Translations under genes and position numbers: made by a program
The notes under the pieces: model-generated
Told to the model about the DNA's origin: nothing
Seen by the model: the letters and a program-made list of their open reading frames with translations, nothing else
The model's database searches: none
In this document: positions 32,316-42,540 of the stretch, in pieces
How positions within the stretch are numbered: position 1 is the first letter of the stretch
Layout: every line of letters begins with the position of its first letter
Assembly: GCA_900095095.1 (NCBI GenBank)
Contig: FMBT01000336.1
Location: 241,350 to 305,349 of the forward strand
DNA from: Fragilariopsis cylindrus CCMP1102
Lineage: Eukaryota > Bacillariophyta > Bacillariophyceae > Bacillariales > Bacillariaceae
Reading direction: 5' to 3'
Length of the DNA: 64,000 bases

Positions 32316-33227
32316 TTACTTCGACGGTGGTAATGCGGGACCTTCTTCCTCTTCATCTTCGTCATCCTCGTTGGTGTTGGTGTTCGTGTTGTCATCCGGC
32401 TTTTTTTCTTCTTTCGCCGCTGTTGTTGTTGTTGTATTTGTCGTTGCAGTCCCCGTTGGTGTTTTACTATCATTATCATTATCACTGTTATCATTACTGA
32501 TTTTCGGTTGATGATTTTCTTGTTCTAATTTTTGTTTCATCAATTCCAAAAATGAACCATCATTCGGAATCGGGATAGTGGTACTATCGATATTGATACT
32601 ACTCCTACTACTTGTTGTTGCTTTGTCATTATTTCCACTACTACCGCCATAAGCATTAGCATTAGTCCTACTACTACCACTGTTAATGTTGTCACCATCT
32701 TCGTGTTCGTCCGTTTTTTGATGTTGTTTCGAAATGGGAACATATGCGAATTCTTCTTCTTCTTCTCCATCAGAACCATTATTATTATGACCTACACCAA
32801 TAATACCGGCTGCAGTTAAATGTTTTTTACGTTTCTTGGCTTCCTTTTCACGTTGTCGTTTTCGTCTATTTTTGGATGTTTTAGTATCTTCCAATAATTT
32901 TGTTGTTTGGATTGTATTTTTGAAAGAAAGTTCTTCTTCTTCTTTCTCCAAACGTTCATCTAACTCCTTCCATCGTTTGGTTTCTCTAGCACGTGCATGA
33001 CGATAAACATGAAATTCCCCCGATCCCGCACCACTGACACTCCCATAGGGATTCACTACTCGTTCTACTTTTAATTTCTTATCAGTACCACCACTACTAC
33101 CACCACTTCCTTTGTCGCCACCACTACCGCCACCATCTCCACCTCCTCCCTTCGCTTGATCGTATGTAATTGTACGATTATTAGAATTATTATCCGCAAA
33201 CCCTTGAACGGATGTAAAACGACCCAT
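32316..33227 (-). CDS. PRKRIP1: PRKRIP1 homologue, spliceosome-associated protein
   Basis: A 303-residue protein. Residues about 52-135 hold the conserved core: KVERVVNPYGSVSGAGSGEF, HVYRHARARETKRWKELDER and a long basic helix KTSKNRRKRQREKEAKKRKK. The G-A-G-x-G-E-F-H-V-Y-R-H-x-R-x-R-E sequence is the signature of PRKRIP1 (DUF1168), whose long helix lies on the catalytic spliceosome near U2/U6 snRNA in human structures. A Gly/Ser repeat precedes it and a disordered acidic, Asn/Thr-rich tail follows. No membrane or targeting features, consistent with a nuclear protein. The core is complete, so the gene looks functional. Confidence 0.9.
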   Translation of the reverse strand: MGRFTSVQGFADNNSNNRTITYDQAKGGGGDGGGSGGDKGSGGSSGGTDKKLKVERVVNPYGSVSGAGSGEFHVYRHARARETKRWKELDERLEKEEEELSFKNTIQTTKLLEDTKTSKNRRKRQREKEAKKRKKHLTAAGIIGVGHNNNGSDGEEEEEFAYVPISKQHQKTDEHEDGDNINSGSSRTNANAYGGSSGNNDKATTSSRSSINIDSTTIPIPNDGSFLELMKQKLEQENHQPKISNDNSDNDNDSKTPTGTATTNTTTTTAAKEEKKPDDNTNTNTNEDDEDEEEEGPALPPSK

Positions 33228-33785
33228 GATGCTGGATGTTGATTTCTCTTACTGTATATAATTCTCTTTCTTGCCTTGCCTTGCCTTGCCTTGCCTTGCC
33301 TTGTCTTGTCTTTTCCTTTCTTTTTCTTCTCCTGTGAGAAACGTTCCAGTGCAGTTAACTTAAATTTCCGAACCTACTGTATTGTATTATATTACTTGTG
33401 TCCTCTCGAGGTCTGAGGTCTAGGGGTTGGTTTGATTTTGATGTGTCGTTTCTGCTTATGTTTTTGGCAACTCAAATTTCCGACATTAGTAATTGACTCG
33501 ACGAACTTGACTCACTCGACTCACTCGACTTTTGATTTATTGGATTATTCGGGGGAGATGAGGTGCGTGGCATGATTACAAAAGGGGTGAAATAAGCGTT
33601 TGTGTGTGCCGTACGACTGGAATATCTTTACATAGCTTCGACAGCACACAAGAGAGCAAAAAAAAAGTATCTTATTATTAACACCACAACAACAAACAAT
33701 AACAAACAACACGAGAAGACCAGATTAACTAGGTAGAACAGAGAACAGAGAGACAACGCAATCAAAGAAAGTCCTATCGAATAGG
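33228..33785. promoter_or_regulatory. Divergent intergenic region with a TTGCC pentanucleotide repeat
   Basis: Between two divergent starts. (TTGCC)6 plus two TTGTC units lie at 33271-33310, only about 45 bp upstream of the PRKRIP1 start, so they are probably transcribed in its 5' leader. GACTCACTCGACTCACTCGA repeats lie at about 33509-33530. Confidence 0.5.
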
Positions 33786-34034
33786 ATGATGATGATGCTA
33801 AGAGAAAAACAACGAGTAGTAACAGAACGACGAAATTTGTGGCTAGTACTGTTCCTTGCCTTTTCTTTTACTTTCCCACTCTCCGATTATCATCATGCTA
33901 CTGCTGCTGCATTTCAAACTACTACTATTTCTACAACAAATTCTCGATATGTAACTACACGACCACGAAGAATAAAAGGACGTCACCATCATGAAGTATC
34001 GTCGTCGTCGTCGTCGTCGTCCGTGTTATACAAC

Positions 34035-34067
<33 letters not shown>

Positions 34068-35753
34068 GAAGATGGGTTAAATATTGTGGTAGTCGGTGGT
34101 GGTCCATCGGGATTATTATTGTATCATTTATTATTGTTGCAACAAAAACAAAAACAACAATGTCATATAAATCATCGAATTACTCTGATAGAAGGACGAT
34201 CTGATCCACGACGGAAGAAAAAAAAGAAGAAGAAAAAAATTGGTGACCAACGAGCGTATGCACTTGGAATAGGAATCCGTGGTAGAACTGCGATCCGAAC
34301 AGCAGATAACAACACATTAACATCCGAATCCGAATCATCTTTGTCGTCATCATCGTCATCTGTAAATTTATGGAATGCAGTAAAATCACGTGGATATGAA
34401 AGTGAACGATTTCGATTGCATTTGAATATACCAATCATCAATAAAGATTTAGTATTACCATTACGTTCCGAACCACAAAAGAACGATGACGACGACAACG
34501 ATAGTGATAGTGATAGTGGTAGTTATGATGAACCATCACTATTAATATCTCAATCCGAATTATGTTTGGCTTTATTAGAAGAATTAGAATTGCGATATTT
34601 AAATTCAAATCAGAATGATGACAATGACGATGACTATGAAAAGAGTAGTAGACTGAAGATTCTTTTTGATACAAAGTTCATTGATTGTGATTATGATACT
34701 ATGAAGATTAATATTGTTAAAAACGAAAACAACGAAAACGAAGAAGAAGGAAAGAATGAATTGTTTGAAACGATACTAGGACCGTACGATTTAATTATTG
34801 GTTGTGATGGTGTGAATTCACAAGTTCGTAATTCGATTGATACTGTGTTTGCCGATTTTAGTTCCACGAAAGACAAATTACCAGGTTTATTCAAAATTGT
34901 TCGTCTGAATTCTGTTCCAACGAAAGATGTCGATCCCACTGCCGTATCACTATTACTCCCCTCTGGTGCATTCATTGAACCAACTGATCAAGAGGGTGGT
35001 TGTTGTATCTTATTTTCATCTTCTTCTAGTAGTGGTATTAGCAGTGTACCATTATATTTAACAGAAACAAAGAATAGAACGGCGGTTGTGGACGCATTGC
35101 GAAATACATTCCCTACCTGGGACGAGACATCCTATAGTGAGATTGCCACTCAACTCGTCTCACAAACAACACCTAATTCTGCCTATGCAGTACAATGCAA
35201 TACCTATCATTATAAAAATAAAGCAGTCTTAGTCGGTGATGCAGCACATGCGACGGGAGGTGTATCCGGACAAGGTGTGAATAGTGCCTTGGTCGATTCG
35301 GTCGTATTAGCAGAATGTATCCAACAGCAGTATTATTATGATAATAAAGAAGAAGAAGAAGAAGAAGACGATACTACTAGATTGGAACATGCTCTGATGA
35401 ATTATTCAATACGACAATTACCAGAAGGAAAAGCATTGTATGATTTGTCATTTGGTCCGAATCCAAAAGGGATAAAAAATAAATTGAAATGGGGATTCAA
35501 AAATATCAAGGATGCATTATTTCGTGGAAAACATGGTTTCGGTAGTGAATTACCGTTACAAACACGATTGTCGACCGAATTGACATCCTTTGCAGATATA
35601 CGACGTGAACGAGAGGAATTTTATATAAATGATAGCATTAATGACGATGGCGATGACGATGACGATGACGATGATGACGAAAGTCAACGCTTTCCGTCAG
35701 ATCAAGAGTTCCGACAACAATTGATGTTGCTACATCGTCAGGTCGGAAAATAA
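33786..35753 (+). CDS. Plastid-targeted FAD-dependent monooxygenase
   Basis: A 655-residue protein. A signal-type hydrophobic stretch (WLVLFLAFSFTFPL) ends ATAAA before FQTTT, the A-F plastid junction. The mature enzyme has the Rossmann motif LNIVVVGGGPSGLLLYHLLL (about residue 98), an arginine motif region (RITLIEGRSD), the D-G motif YDLIIGCDGVNSQVR (about 335) and the flavin-ribityl motif VLVGDAAHATGGVSGQGVNS (about 480). These are diagnostic of class A flavoprotein aromatic hydroxylases, including kynurenine 3-monooxygenase-like and zeaxanthin-epoxidase-like enzymes. The substrate is not evident. Poly-Ser, poly-Asn, poly-Lys and poly-Asp runs are simple-repeat insertions between motifs. 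All cofactor motifs are intact. Confidence 0.85.
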
Positions 35754-36477
35754 TAGAATGCACTACACAGTATGATGATTCAGAAAAGAACGCTATTATA
35801 GTCTATCTTTATTGAAATCTCATACTTTGTTTCTCTTGCGGCAGAAGTAGGCATGGCATATAATCCCCCAGAAATAATACGCGCCCTTTCTACAGTATTC
35901 TGCCACTTGAATAGCATTTGACTCCTCTGCTGCCCATCGGATAACAATGGAGGCATACCGTTTCTCAGAAAAAAAGTATTGTCACCATTTTTCGATGCAA
36001 ATATCGGTCTTAAATATTTTACATTCATTATAAACTTATGTTCTTGATAAAACTTCTTCTGCTCTTTATTGTTGTTCCCGGTAGTGAAACTAAAATACTC
36101 CTCCTTTTCTTCATTATCTTGGGTGGGCTACACACTCCATTAGCACAGCACAGCATCAATAGAATCGCAATAACACACACCAATAATACGATCCCAATAG
36201 CAAGATGAGAATTTTCACTATAGAGGTTATTGGGGCATATATTTGTAGTAATAATATGGCAATGACCGATTGAAACAATCGTCTCGATCAAATTGACGAT
36301 CGCTTTAAGAATGTGGAGCTAGATCAATTGTAAATTACTTTACCTATATATTTGGATTTAGTCAATGGTTTGACTAGCTCATTAGATATAATATATGATA
36401 GCCATTGCACAGAAAAAAAAACTCTCAGCAGAAATAATTCCATTCCCTCAATAGATTTGTTAAAAACTAATTTTGAA
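35754..36477 (-). other. Gap with two short adjoining minus-strand frames
   Basis: Frames 36291-36028 (87 codons, with membrane helix SHLAIGIVLLVCVIAILLML and basic flank) and 36028-35780 (82 codons, RPIFASKNGDNTFFLRNGMP) sit end to end in different frames. They could be a small frame-broken gene or chance. They follow the PEBP-like gene in the same orientation. I see no family. Confidence 0.25.
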
Positions 36478-37587
36478 TTACAATAAGAAGACGAAGAGGG
36501 TACTGGTGACTAATGCCATTACTTTTGACAATGCTGATGATGACAAGGGGGAGGGGTACCCCGACGATAACGCAATATCCATTTTGTCCAAAAACTCTTG
36601 AATAATCGTACCAACAGGAGTTGGATCCACACACGACCCAGATTGAAAGTAGGTGGAAAAGACCATAGTGGCATTGACACCTCGTTCTCCGGACAAAAAT
36701 TGGTCGTAATCAAATTCAAATTCCTCTGTGCCCTGCTGACGACCAGAATTCAACAAGGCCAATTGCAGTAGTTCCTGTTCCACAATTTTCCCCGCAGCTT
36801 GTTTCGCTACGATCCATTCGTAGGTTGCAAATAATTCCGATCTTGGCACGCCTCCAGGAGAAGAAGACGGTCCCCTGTACCCAGAGAAGGGAGATAGATC
36901 GGACAACACCAGATCGTTAGTCCTATCGAACTGAACGTTCGAGGCACCGTAATGCAAAATGGGATAGGAGGAGGAATCGGCCGCCGTGGTATCGACCAAC
37001 AACACGGTATAATACTCCTCGTCGTCGACTTCGCTAGTGCTGGTACGTCGACTCAAACGTGGGTTCCTTGGCAGACTGTTCCAAGGTCAAGGGCAATGCC
37101 ACATTCCATTGTACCATCCCAGTAGGGATTCCTTGAGTTGCTAGCACCTGCTACGACATCGGGGTACTTGACTTGAAATTCATACAAGTCCACGTTTGAC
37201 ACTGTTGCAACCCACGATTTCTGTTTGCGTTTGTACAGTGCCAGTGTTGCATCGATCGGTGATGGAGGCAATGGGATTGATGACGATTTGCGCTTCGACG
37301 ATGTAGCTGCTACAGCAGCAGCAGCAACAGAACGCAAGAAGGAGGAGAAGAAGGAGATTTGGCACTACCACCGCTCCTGTGCTAAGGCGAGTACGCGTGC
37401 TTCTCTGCTTGCTCGTCTTTGATTTGGAATTATTCGACGTGCCCGTGAAAAGGGATAATGGAGAGGAACGGCAGCTGTCCTCTTTCTCCTGGACAGCGCT
37501 TGGATTTTTGAACCATGTCATCTTTGCAGAAGGTGCGTTTGTTCCACTTCCAGAGCAGGAGGCACGTGTTATATTGGTGAAATGCAT
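36478..37587 (-). pseudogene. PEBP-like secreted protein, reading frame disturbed
   Basis: The clearest part is 37050-36478: EEYYTVLLVDTT, then SYPILHYGASNVQ and LSDLSPFSGYRGPSSSPGG. These align in order with the PEBP motifs (a V-T-D strand, L-H-W-x-x-x-N, and G-x-x-P-P). It ends in SALSKVMALVTSTLFVFLL, a GPI-type tail. Upstream in another frame is an N-terminal anchor (VVVPNLLLLLLLAFCCCCCC, then EAQIVINPIASITDRC). In between, 37053-37200 is open in two different frames that both look protein-like (DLYEFQVKYPDVVAGASNS and NVALPLTLEQSAKEPTFEST). At least one frame change between 37050 and 37085 is required. Very short introns (a 38-nt candidate starting GTATGA) can repair part of this but not all. 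So it is either a recent pseudogene or carries indel errors. PEBP proteins bind anionic lipids or act as signalling modulators. Confidence 0.5.
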
Positions 37588-37944
37588 AGAAACAACCTTT
37601 TACTTGACCTACTGTACTGCAGTGACAATGTGTGAGTTCGTCGTAGTACAGTTCTTTCAAGAAGTGAAATGAAGCAAACGGCGAAGACGGGGAAGTGATA
37701 ATCTTAAATAATGATAAGTAGAGAGAGAGAGCACGACTAAAATCAACATGTGCTTCGCTTTTTTCGGTCCAAGTGCATTTATTTTTCGTTCGCTTCAACA
37801 TGGTGTAAGAATATCTTTTCGACGTGCATGAAACTCCTCTAACGCAACAAAAATCTATCACAACATTAAATACCACAAAACAATTTAAAAATTTAAAAAT
37901 TATTTAAATTCGCAGCAATACCGTAATAATAATTTACAAGCAAC
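37588..37944. promoter_or_regulatory. Divergent intergenic region
   Basis: Holds the 5' flanks of the PEBP-like gene and the following plus-strand gene. An AAATTTAAAAATTATTTAAA run at about 37888-37910 precedes the plus-strand start by about 35 bp. No site is assigned. Confidence 0.4.
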
Positions 37945-38655
37945 ATGAAGTTACTCATCGCTACTATTATCAATTTAGTCTTGGTTACTACGGTAACAAC
38001 TACCAACGCATGGAGAGAGGATCAAGTTGTGATGCTCACTTCGTGGGCAGATCCAAATGAATGTACTGCGGATAACTTCAATAACACAGATAGGAACCTG
38101 ATATGCACTGCAGGTAATAATACTATTCCAGTGAATATCACCCTGAACAACAACGGAACCGAGTGTTATGTTCATCCCAACAATCCAAATTTAGTATTCT
38201 GGATCAGTCGTCCTCCTACAACAAGTGTGGATCGTGTGTTCAAACCATCGGATGATTTAATAGTAACATACTTGAATGAGGCGCCATTTACTATCCCCAG
38301 GAATGACTGCAATGAACAAGGTGTATGCGTCTGTGATGCAATTAATTCCTTTCGTGAATCCATAGTGAATGATGATTCTTATAATTTTATAGGGGGATTT
38401 TCTACTACTCCAACTATTAGGCCTGATGATTCGGATCCTACATGGTGTGGAATTGATATGTTATTCGGCATTATGGGGCAAGCACGCTGTTCACCAATTC
38501 AAGGAACGTTAGAGCTGTATTTGCCAACATTAACCCCCACCCCCAACCCAAACCCAACAATTATTTCGGGCGGTATTATTTCCAACCAGGGATGGGCTAG
38601 TGCTATTACTGCTGGCTGTATTACAACAATGATCATAGTGAGTATGATGATTTAA
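37945..38655 (+). CDS. GPI-type secreted protein of unknown function
   Basis: A 236-residue precursor. Residues 1-22 are a signal peptide (MKLLIATIINLVLVTTVTTT, cleavage near NAW). The mature part has ten or so cysteines, including CNEQGVCVCDAIN, and several N-x-S/T sites (NNT, NIT). The C-terminus has a Pro/Thr/Asn spacer (LTPTPNPNPT) and a hydrophobic tail (WASAITAGCITTMIIVSMMI), as in GPI-anchored surface proteins. No family recognised. It is a plausible cell-surface partner of the neighbouring GPI-type PEBP-like gene, but adjacency is the only link. Confidence 0.65.
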   Translation: MKLLIATIINLVLVTTVTTTNAWREDQVVMLTSWADPNECTADNFNNTDRNLICTAGNNTIPVNITLNNNGTECYVHPNNPNLVFWISRPPTTSVDRVFKPSDDLIVTYLNEAPFTIPRNDCNEQGVCVCDAINSFRESIVNDDSYNFIGGFSTTPTIRPDDSDPTWCGIDMLFGIMGQARCSPIQGTLELYLPTLTPTPNPNPTIISGGIISNQGWASAITAGCITTMIIVSMMI

Positions 38656-38966
38656 TTAGATATTCGTTGCTGTTGGAGTATCTTAACTACTAACTATTAA
38701 AAGTTTAAACACGACCAACATTTAAAATGTTACGAGGCGATGAACACCAAGATGGTTACTTTAAGAGGCGAATGAATCAAGCGATGACAATGCAGATGCT
38801 TGAATGAATTCTACAACAACTAACACAACAAGGTATTCTCAATTAGCCTATCGGGCAAAGAAAATGATATACTCTAAAGATTAGAGAGAGTGATTAGAAA
38901 ATAATAGAACGTGCATTATAGAATCCAATTAAAAAAATTGTTAGAAAGGATAAGAATAAAATAATA
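38656..38966. other. Convergent intergenic gap
   Basis: AT-rich; no gene or repeat of note. Confidence 0.5.
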
Positions 38967-40598
38967 TTAAACTGATGGTCGATAAAGATCTGCACTCATG
39001 AAGAAACGATGGATCTTTTGCATCGTCGATCGTGTAGGATCAGCAACCTCTCGATCCTGTCGAATCAAATGTAGAGCGATACGGATATTTTCCTTATCGG
39101 CAAGACACCCATGTTCTATTATATCCTTCTTCGTCTGAATCTGATGTTGGGAATGTACCCATGTTAGAAGCAATTCTCTACCACCATTCTTGCTATTTAA
39201 TAGTCTCGTTACAAGTGCCGTAGGTATTCCGGACGATAAATAATAATAGCAGGCAGGTTTTCTTATTGTCGTCCGGTCATCATCATTTTCCGTATTCTCT
39301 GTATCGCTATTATCGTTGTACTTATCAACATGGCCGTGGCCGTGGCCGTCATCATTGTAGTTGTCATTATCCTTTTCGCCATCACCATCATAGTCAACAA
39401 GAGTCGATAATATATCCCATGTGTGAAATCCTGGTCGTAACTGTAAAGGAAATTGAAGTGGACACGAAATGATCACACAAGCTAAAGCAACAGCCACAGA
39501 TCGATCCTTCCCCTGAGCACAGTGGACTAAAACACGCCTACCCTTTTGAAGGTGATGGATGATAAAAACTAATCCTACTGTCATCCATTTTTCAAGTTGA
39601 GTTCTATCTCGTTTACCTTCTTCCACTGGAAGTTGAAGGTAGTAAAAATTACGATTTGTTTGACCAGCAATGTTGCTACTACCGTCATTTGTATTGTTGT
39701 TGTTGCTGCTGCTGCTGCTGGTGTTGCTGTTGGTAATATTACAACCATCCACAAAATCCTCTACTAAATCCTTCTTCATCTTCGGGTCAGGAGGTATACT
39801 GATGTCAGCATATTCCTGAGTTGTTACGTTAAGTATGGCATCAAAACCATCATCACCATCACCATCCGCCGATCCCCAACACTCAGGAGGACGTCCAGCA
39901 CGGCGACTACCAATCCAAAGATTAGTATCACCGATTCGATCACTGTAGGAAAATATAGGATTCTTTTGTTGGTGTTGGTTTATCATCGTCGTCGTCGTCG
40001 TCGTTATCTTCTCGCAATTGCTATTATTCTCATCGTTGATCTTCTTTTTAGTAGTATTATTGATATACATACTATCATCTTCCTGTTGTTGGGCTTCTTG
40101 TTGAAGTAATTCATCAATCAATGTATCGACTTGATCATCATTAAGTTTTGGATTCATAATTTGTTGATGATGCCTCCAAAACAGAGTTGGTGTCAAATGA
40201 CGTGCCCAAGATTCTTCATCATCCGCAGCACCAGGTGTGTAATAATAACCATAACTACCTTGTGGACCGGTGGTTTCGTTGCTTCCGTTGCCGTTGCCGT
40301 CGTCGTTGTCGTCTTTGTTGTTGTCGATCCATATAATATTTTGTCTTTTCTTCTTTGTATTCTTATTATAATTATTCGTTTTCTTCTTCCGCTTATCAAT
40401 GATGATGCTACCGGTAGTATCAGCACTTGTACTTGTACTTGTACCTGTACTTGTACTCTCGTCATTACCAATAAACACGTATTGAGAAGGATTCCAACAT
40501 ACAACAACGAAGTAATCTTTTATAAGTTCTGTCATTGTTGTTTGTGTCTCAGTTTGATCATCAGTAGAGTTCTTTTCGCTTTCAACATTTTTGTGAGC

Positions 40599-40630
<32 letters not shown>

Positions 40631-41738
40631 GACTATCATTATTCGAGGGTAAGATATTACCTGTATGGTCCATCCAAATCACCCGTAATGGTTTTGTCAG
40701 TCGTTGGATTAATTGTTTTGGATTCACAATTGCACCACTTTTAAATAAAGTATCCACACGATCCTCGATTAGATTTGATATCTTGGTATGTTCTTCTATT
40801 GACACGATATCTTTTGGTGTGTATAGATTCGTATCCCACCATGTACTACTACTGTTATTATTATTGTCAATGTCAATGTCGTCGGTAGTAGTGGCAGCAT
40901 CAGCATCAGCATCAGCTTCGGTGGCGGCGGCGTATTTATATCGTAATACGATACGATTCAATACGGTAGCCCAAATTGGAATTGTTTTACTCATGGAATC
41001 CGGTAAAAGTTTTCGTACAGAGGAATCTATGACGAAACATCCACATCCACCACCACCACATCCACCACCACCATCATTAGCAATTGTACTACTAGTAATC
41101 TCTTCTAGTAATGATAGATTCAATCGTTTCAAACTAAATTCCCATGTATTGATATGTCCATCAGTACTTTTAAAATAACAAGACGACGAAGACGACGACA
41201 ATGACGACGACAATGATGAAGGTGGTACATACCAAGACCCACAACGCTCGTTAGCAATTAATTTCCAATCTTGTAATATATGATACAAAAACTCTGATGA
41301 AGTTATGCCTGTTGATTTTATTTTTGTTTTTCTTCTTATATCTTCTTGATATAATAAATTTTGTATCGTTTGTGCATCTCGAAAAATTGAATTAAGACGA
41401 TGTCGTGCTCGAGAGGCAATCTTACTCTTTTTGATTTTGTTGTCACCCCCGTTATTATGATTATTATTGTTATTGTTATTGCCGTCTTGTTGTCGTCTTT
41501 GTTGTTGACGTTCTTGATACTTCTGCTGCTGTTTCTGCTTTTGTTTCTGCTGCGATAGAATAGTTTTTTTTGAGAGTGAAGAAGAAGAAGCAGAAGATGT
41601 TGTTGTAGCAGTTGTTGTAGCAGCAATTATTTCATCCTGTCTACATACTACTTCTTCTGTTTCCGGTGTTGTCCGTGGCGTCTTCGACGTTATAGAAGAC
41701 GAGTTGTTGCCATCGATGGCGATGGCGTCCGTCATCAT
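38967..41738 (-). CDS. RIT1: Initiator-tRNA A64 2'-O-ribosylphosphate transferase (Rit1-like)
   Basis: A 923-residue single-exon protein. It adds a 2'-O-ribosyl phosphate to A64 of initiator tRNA-Met, which bars it from elongation. The N-terminal domain contains RLNSIFRDAQTIQNLLYQED, WKLIANERCGSWYVPP, CYFKSTDGHINTWEFSLKRL (about residue 185), FVIDSSVRKLLPDSMSKTIP then IWATVLNRIV; these are the family's strongest blocks. The middle has LTPTLFWRHHQQI. The C-terminal domain is phosphatase-like, with VLVHCAQGKDRSVAVALACV (about residue 735), a C-x5-R loop, as in the known Rit1 DUSP-like domain. NLWIGSRRAGRP precedes it. Very long Asn, Asp, Thr and Ser runs (for example near 370-400 and 430-470) lengthen it well beyond the yeast protein of roughly 500 residues. 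Confidence 0.92.
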
Positions 41739-42540
41739 CGTGTTTAATATATCAGGTTTTTTATGCTTGTATTACTGTTCATAATATAGAAAAAGATAAC
41801 AAGAATATGCAGCAAAATACTTGTACAAAGTCGTGTATTGTACACAGTTGTACTTCCTCCGTGCAACGCTAACCTCAACCGCGCTATTGATTAAAACTTT
41901 TGTGGTTAATTAACACGTTCAACAACGAAATTTGCAAGGAGGATGAGGGAAACTTGTGACTTTAACCCTCTATTTTGTGATTAGATCTTAATATTTCAAG
42001 GTTTTAGCTTGCTTTTACACAGGCTAAATTTTCAAACGATAGCGCGGTTGAAGTTAGCGTTGCACAGAGGAAGTACTCTACAGTAGGCAATGAGAAGATC
42101 GGTGGTTGTGCCGTGGTGTTAAGATTTCTCTTCTTTTTCTTTCGCGCAATGATGTTTCGCATGTTGAGTTGCTAGCGCGCCACTAACCCAAAGCCGGGAC
42201 TCACTCAGTCACGTGCTGAATGGGCGGGCATAGATCTAAGCGAGTCACAGTTACATGTCTCATTATTATTGTTCTCTTTTGTCACGATAAAAAGGAAACT
42301 TTACTTCACGTACACTAATAATACAATAGTACAGTACGAGCAAAAGCATCGAATAGACGCAAACAAACAATAGCAATAGAGAGATCCTTATAATCGAAAT
42401 ATAACACAGTTGTAATAATAGAACTCATATCTCTCTCTCTCTCTCTCTCTCCACTGTAGTCGCGAGTGTAGATGTCTTAATGATAATAAATCCCAATCAA
42501 AAAGAATTTTATCGCAAGCAATATACAGTAGTAGATCAAG
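41739..42540. other. Divergent intergenic region with a MITE
   Basis: Carries the promoters of RIT1 and the 7TM receptor, the MITE at 41850-42076, and a (CT)n tract at 42428-42452 in the presumed 5' leader of the receptor. Confidence 0.6.
41850..42076. mobile_element. 227-bp MITE-like element with 38-bp terminal inverted repeats
   Basis: The left end (41850-41887) GTACTTCCTCCGTGCAACGC, TAACCTCAACCGCGCTAT is the reverse complement of 42039-42076 with about two mismatches. The interior is AT-rich and non-coding. Target-site duplication is not obvious. A 20-base match to the terminal sequence recurs at 45602-45621. Confidence 0.85.
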
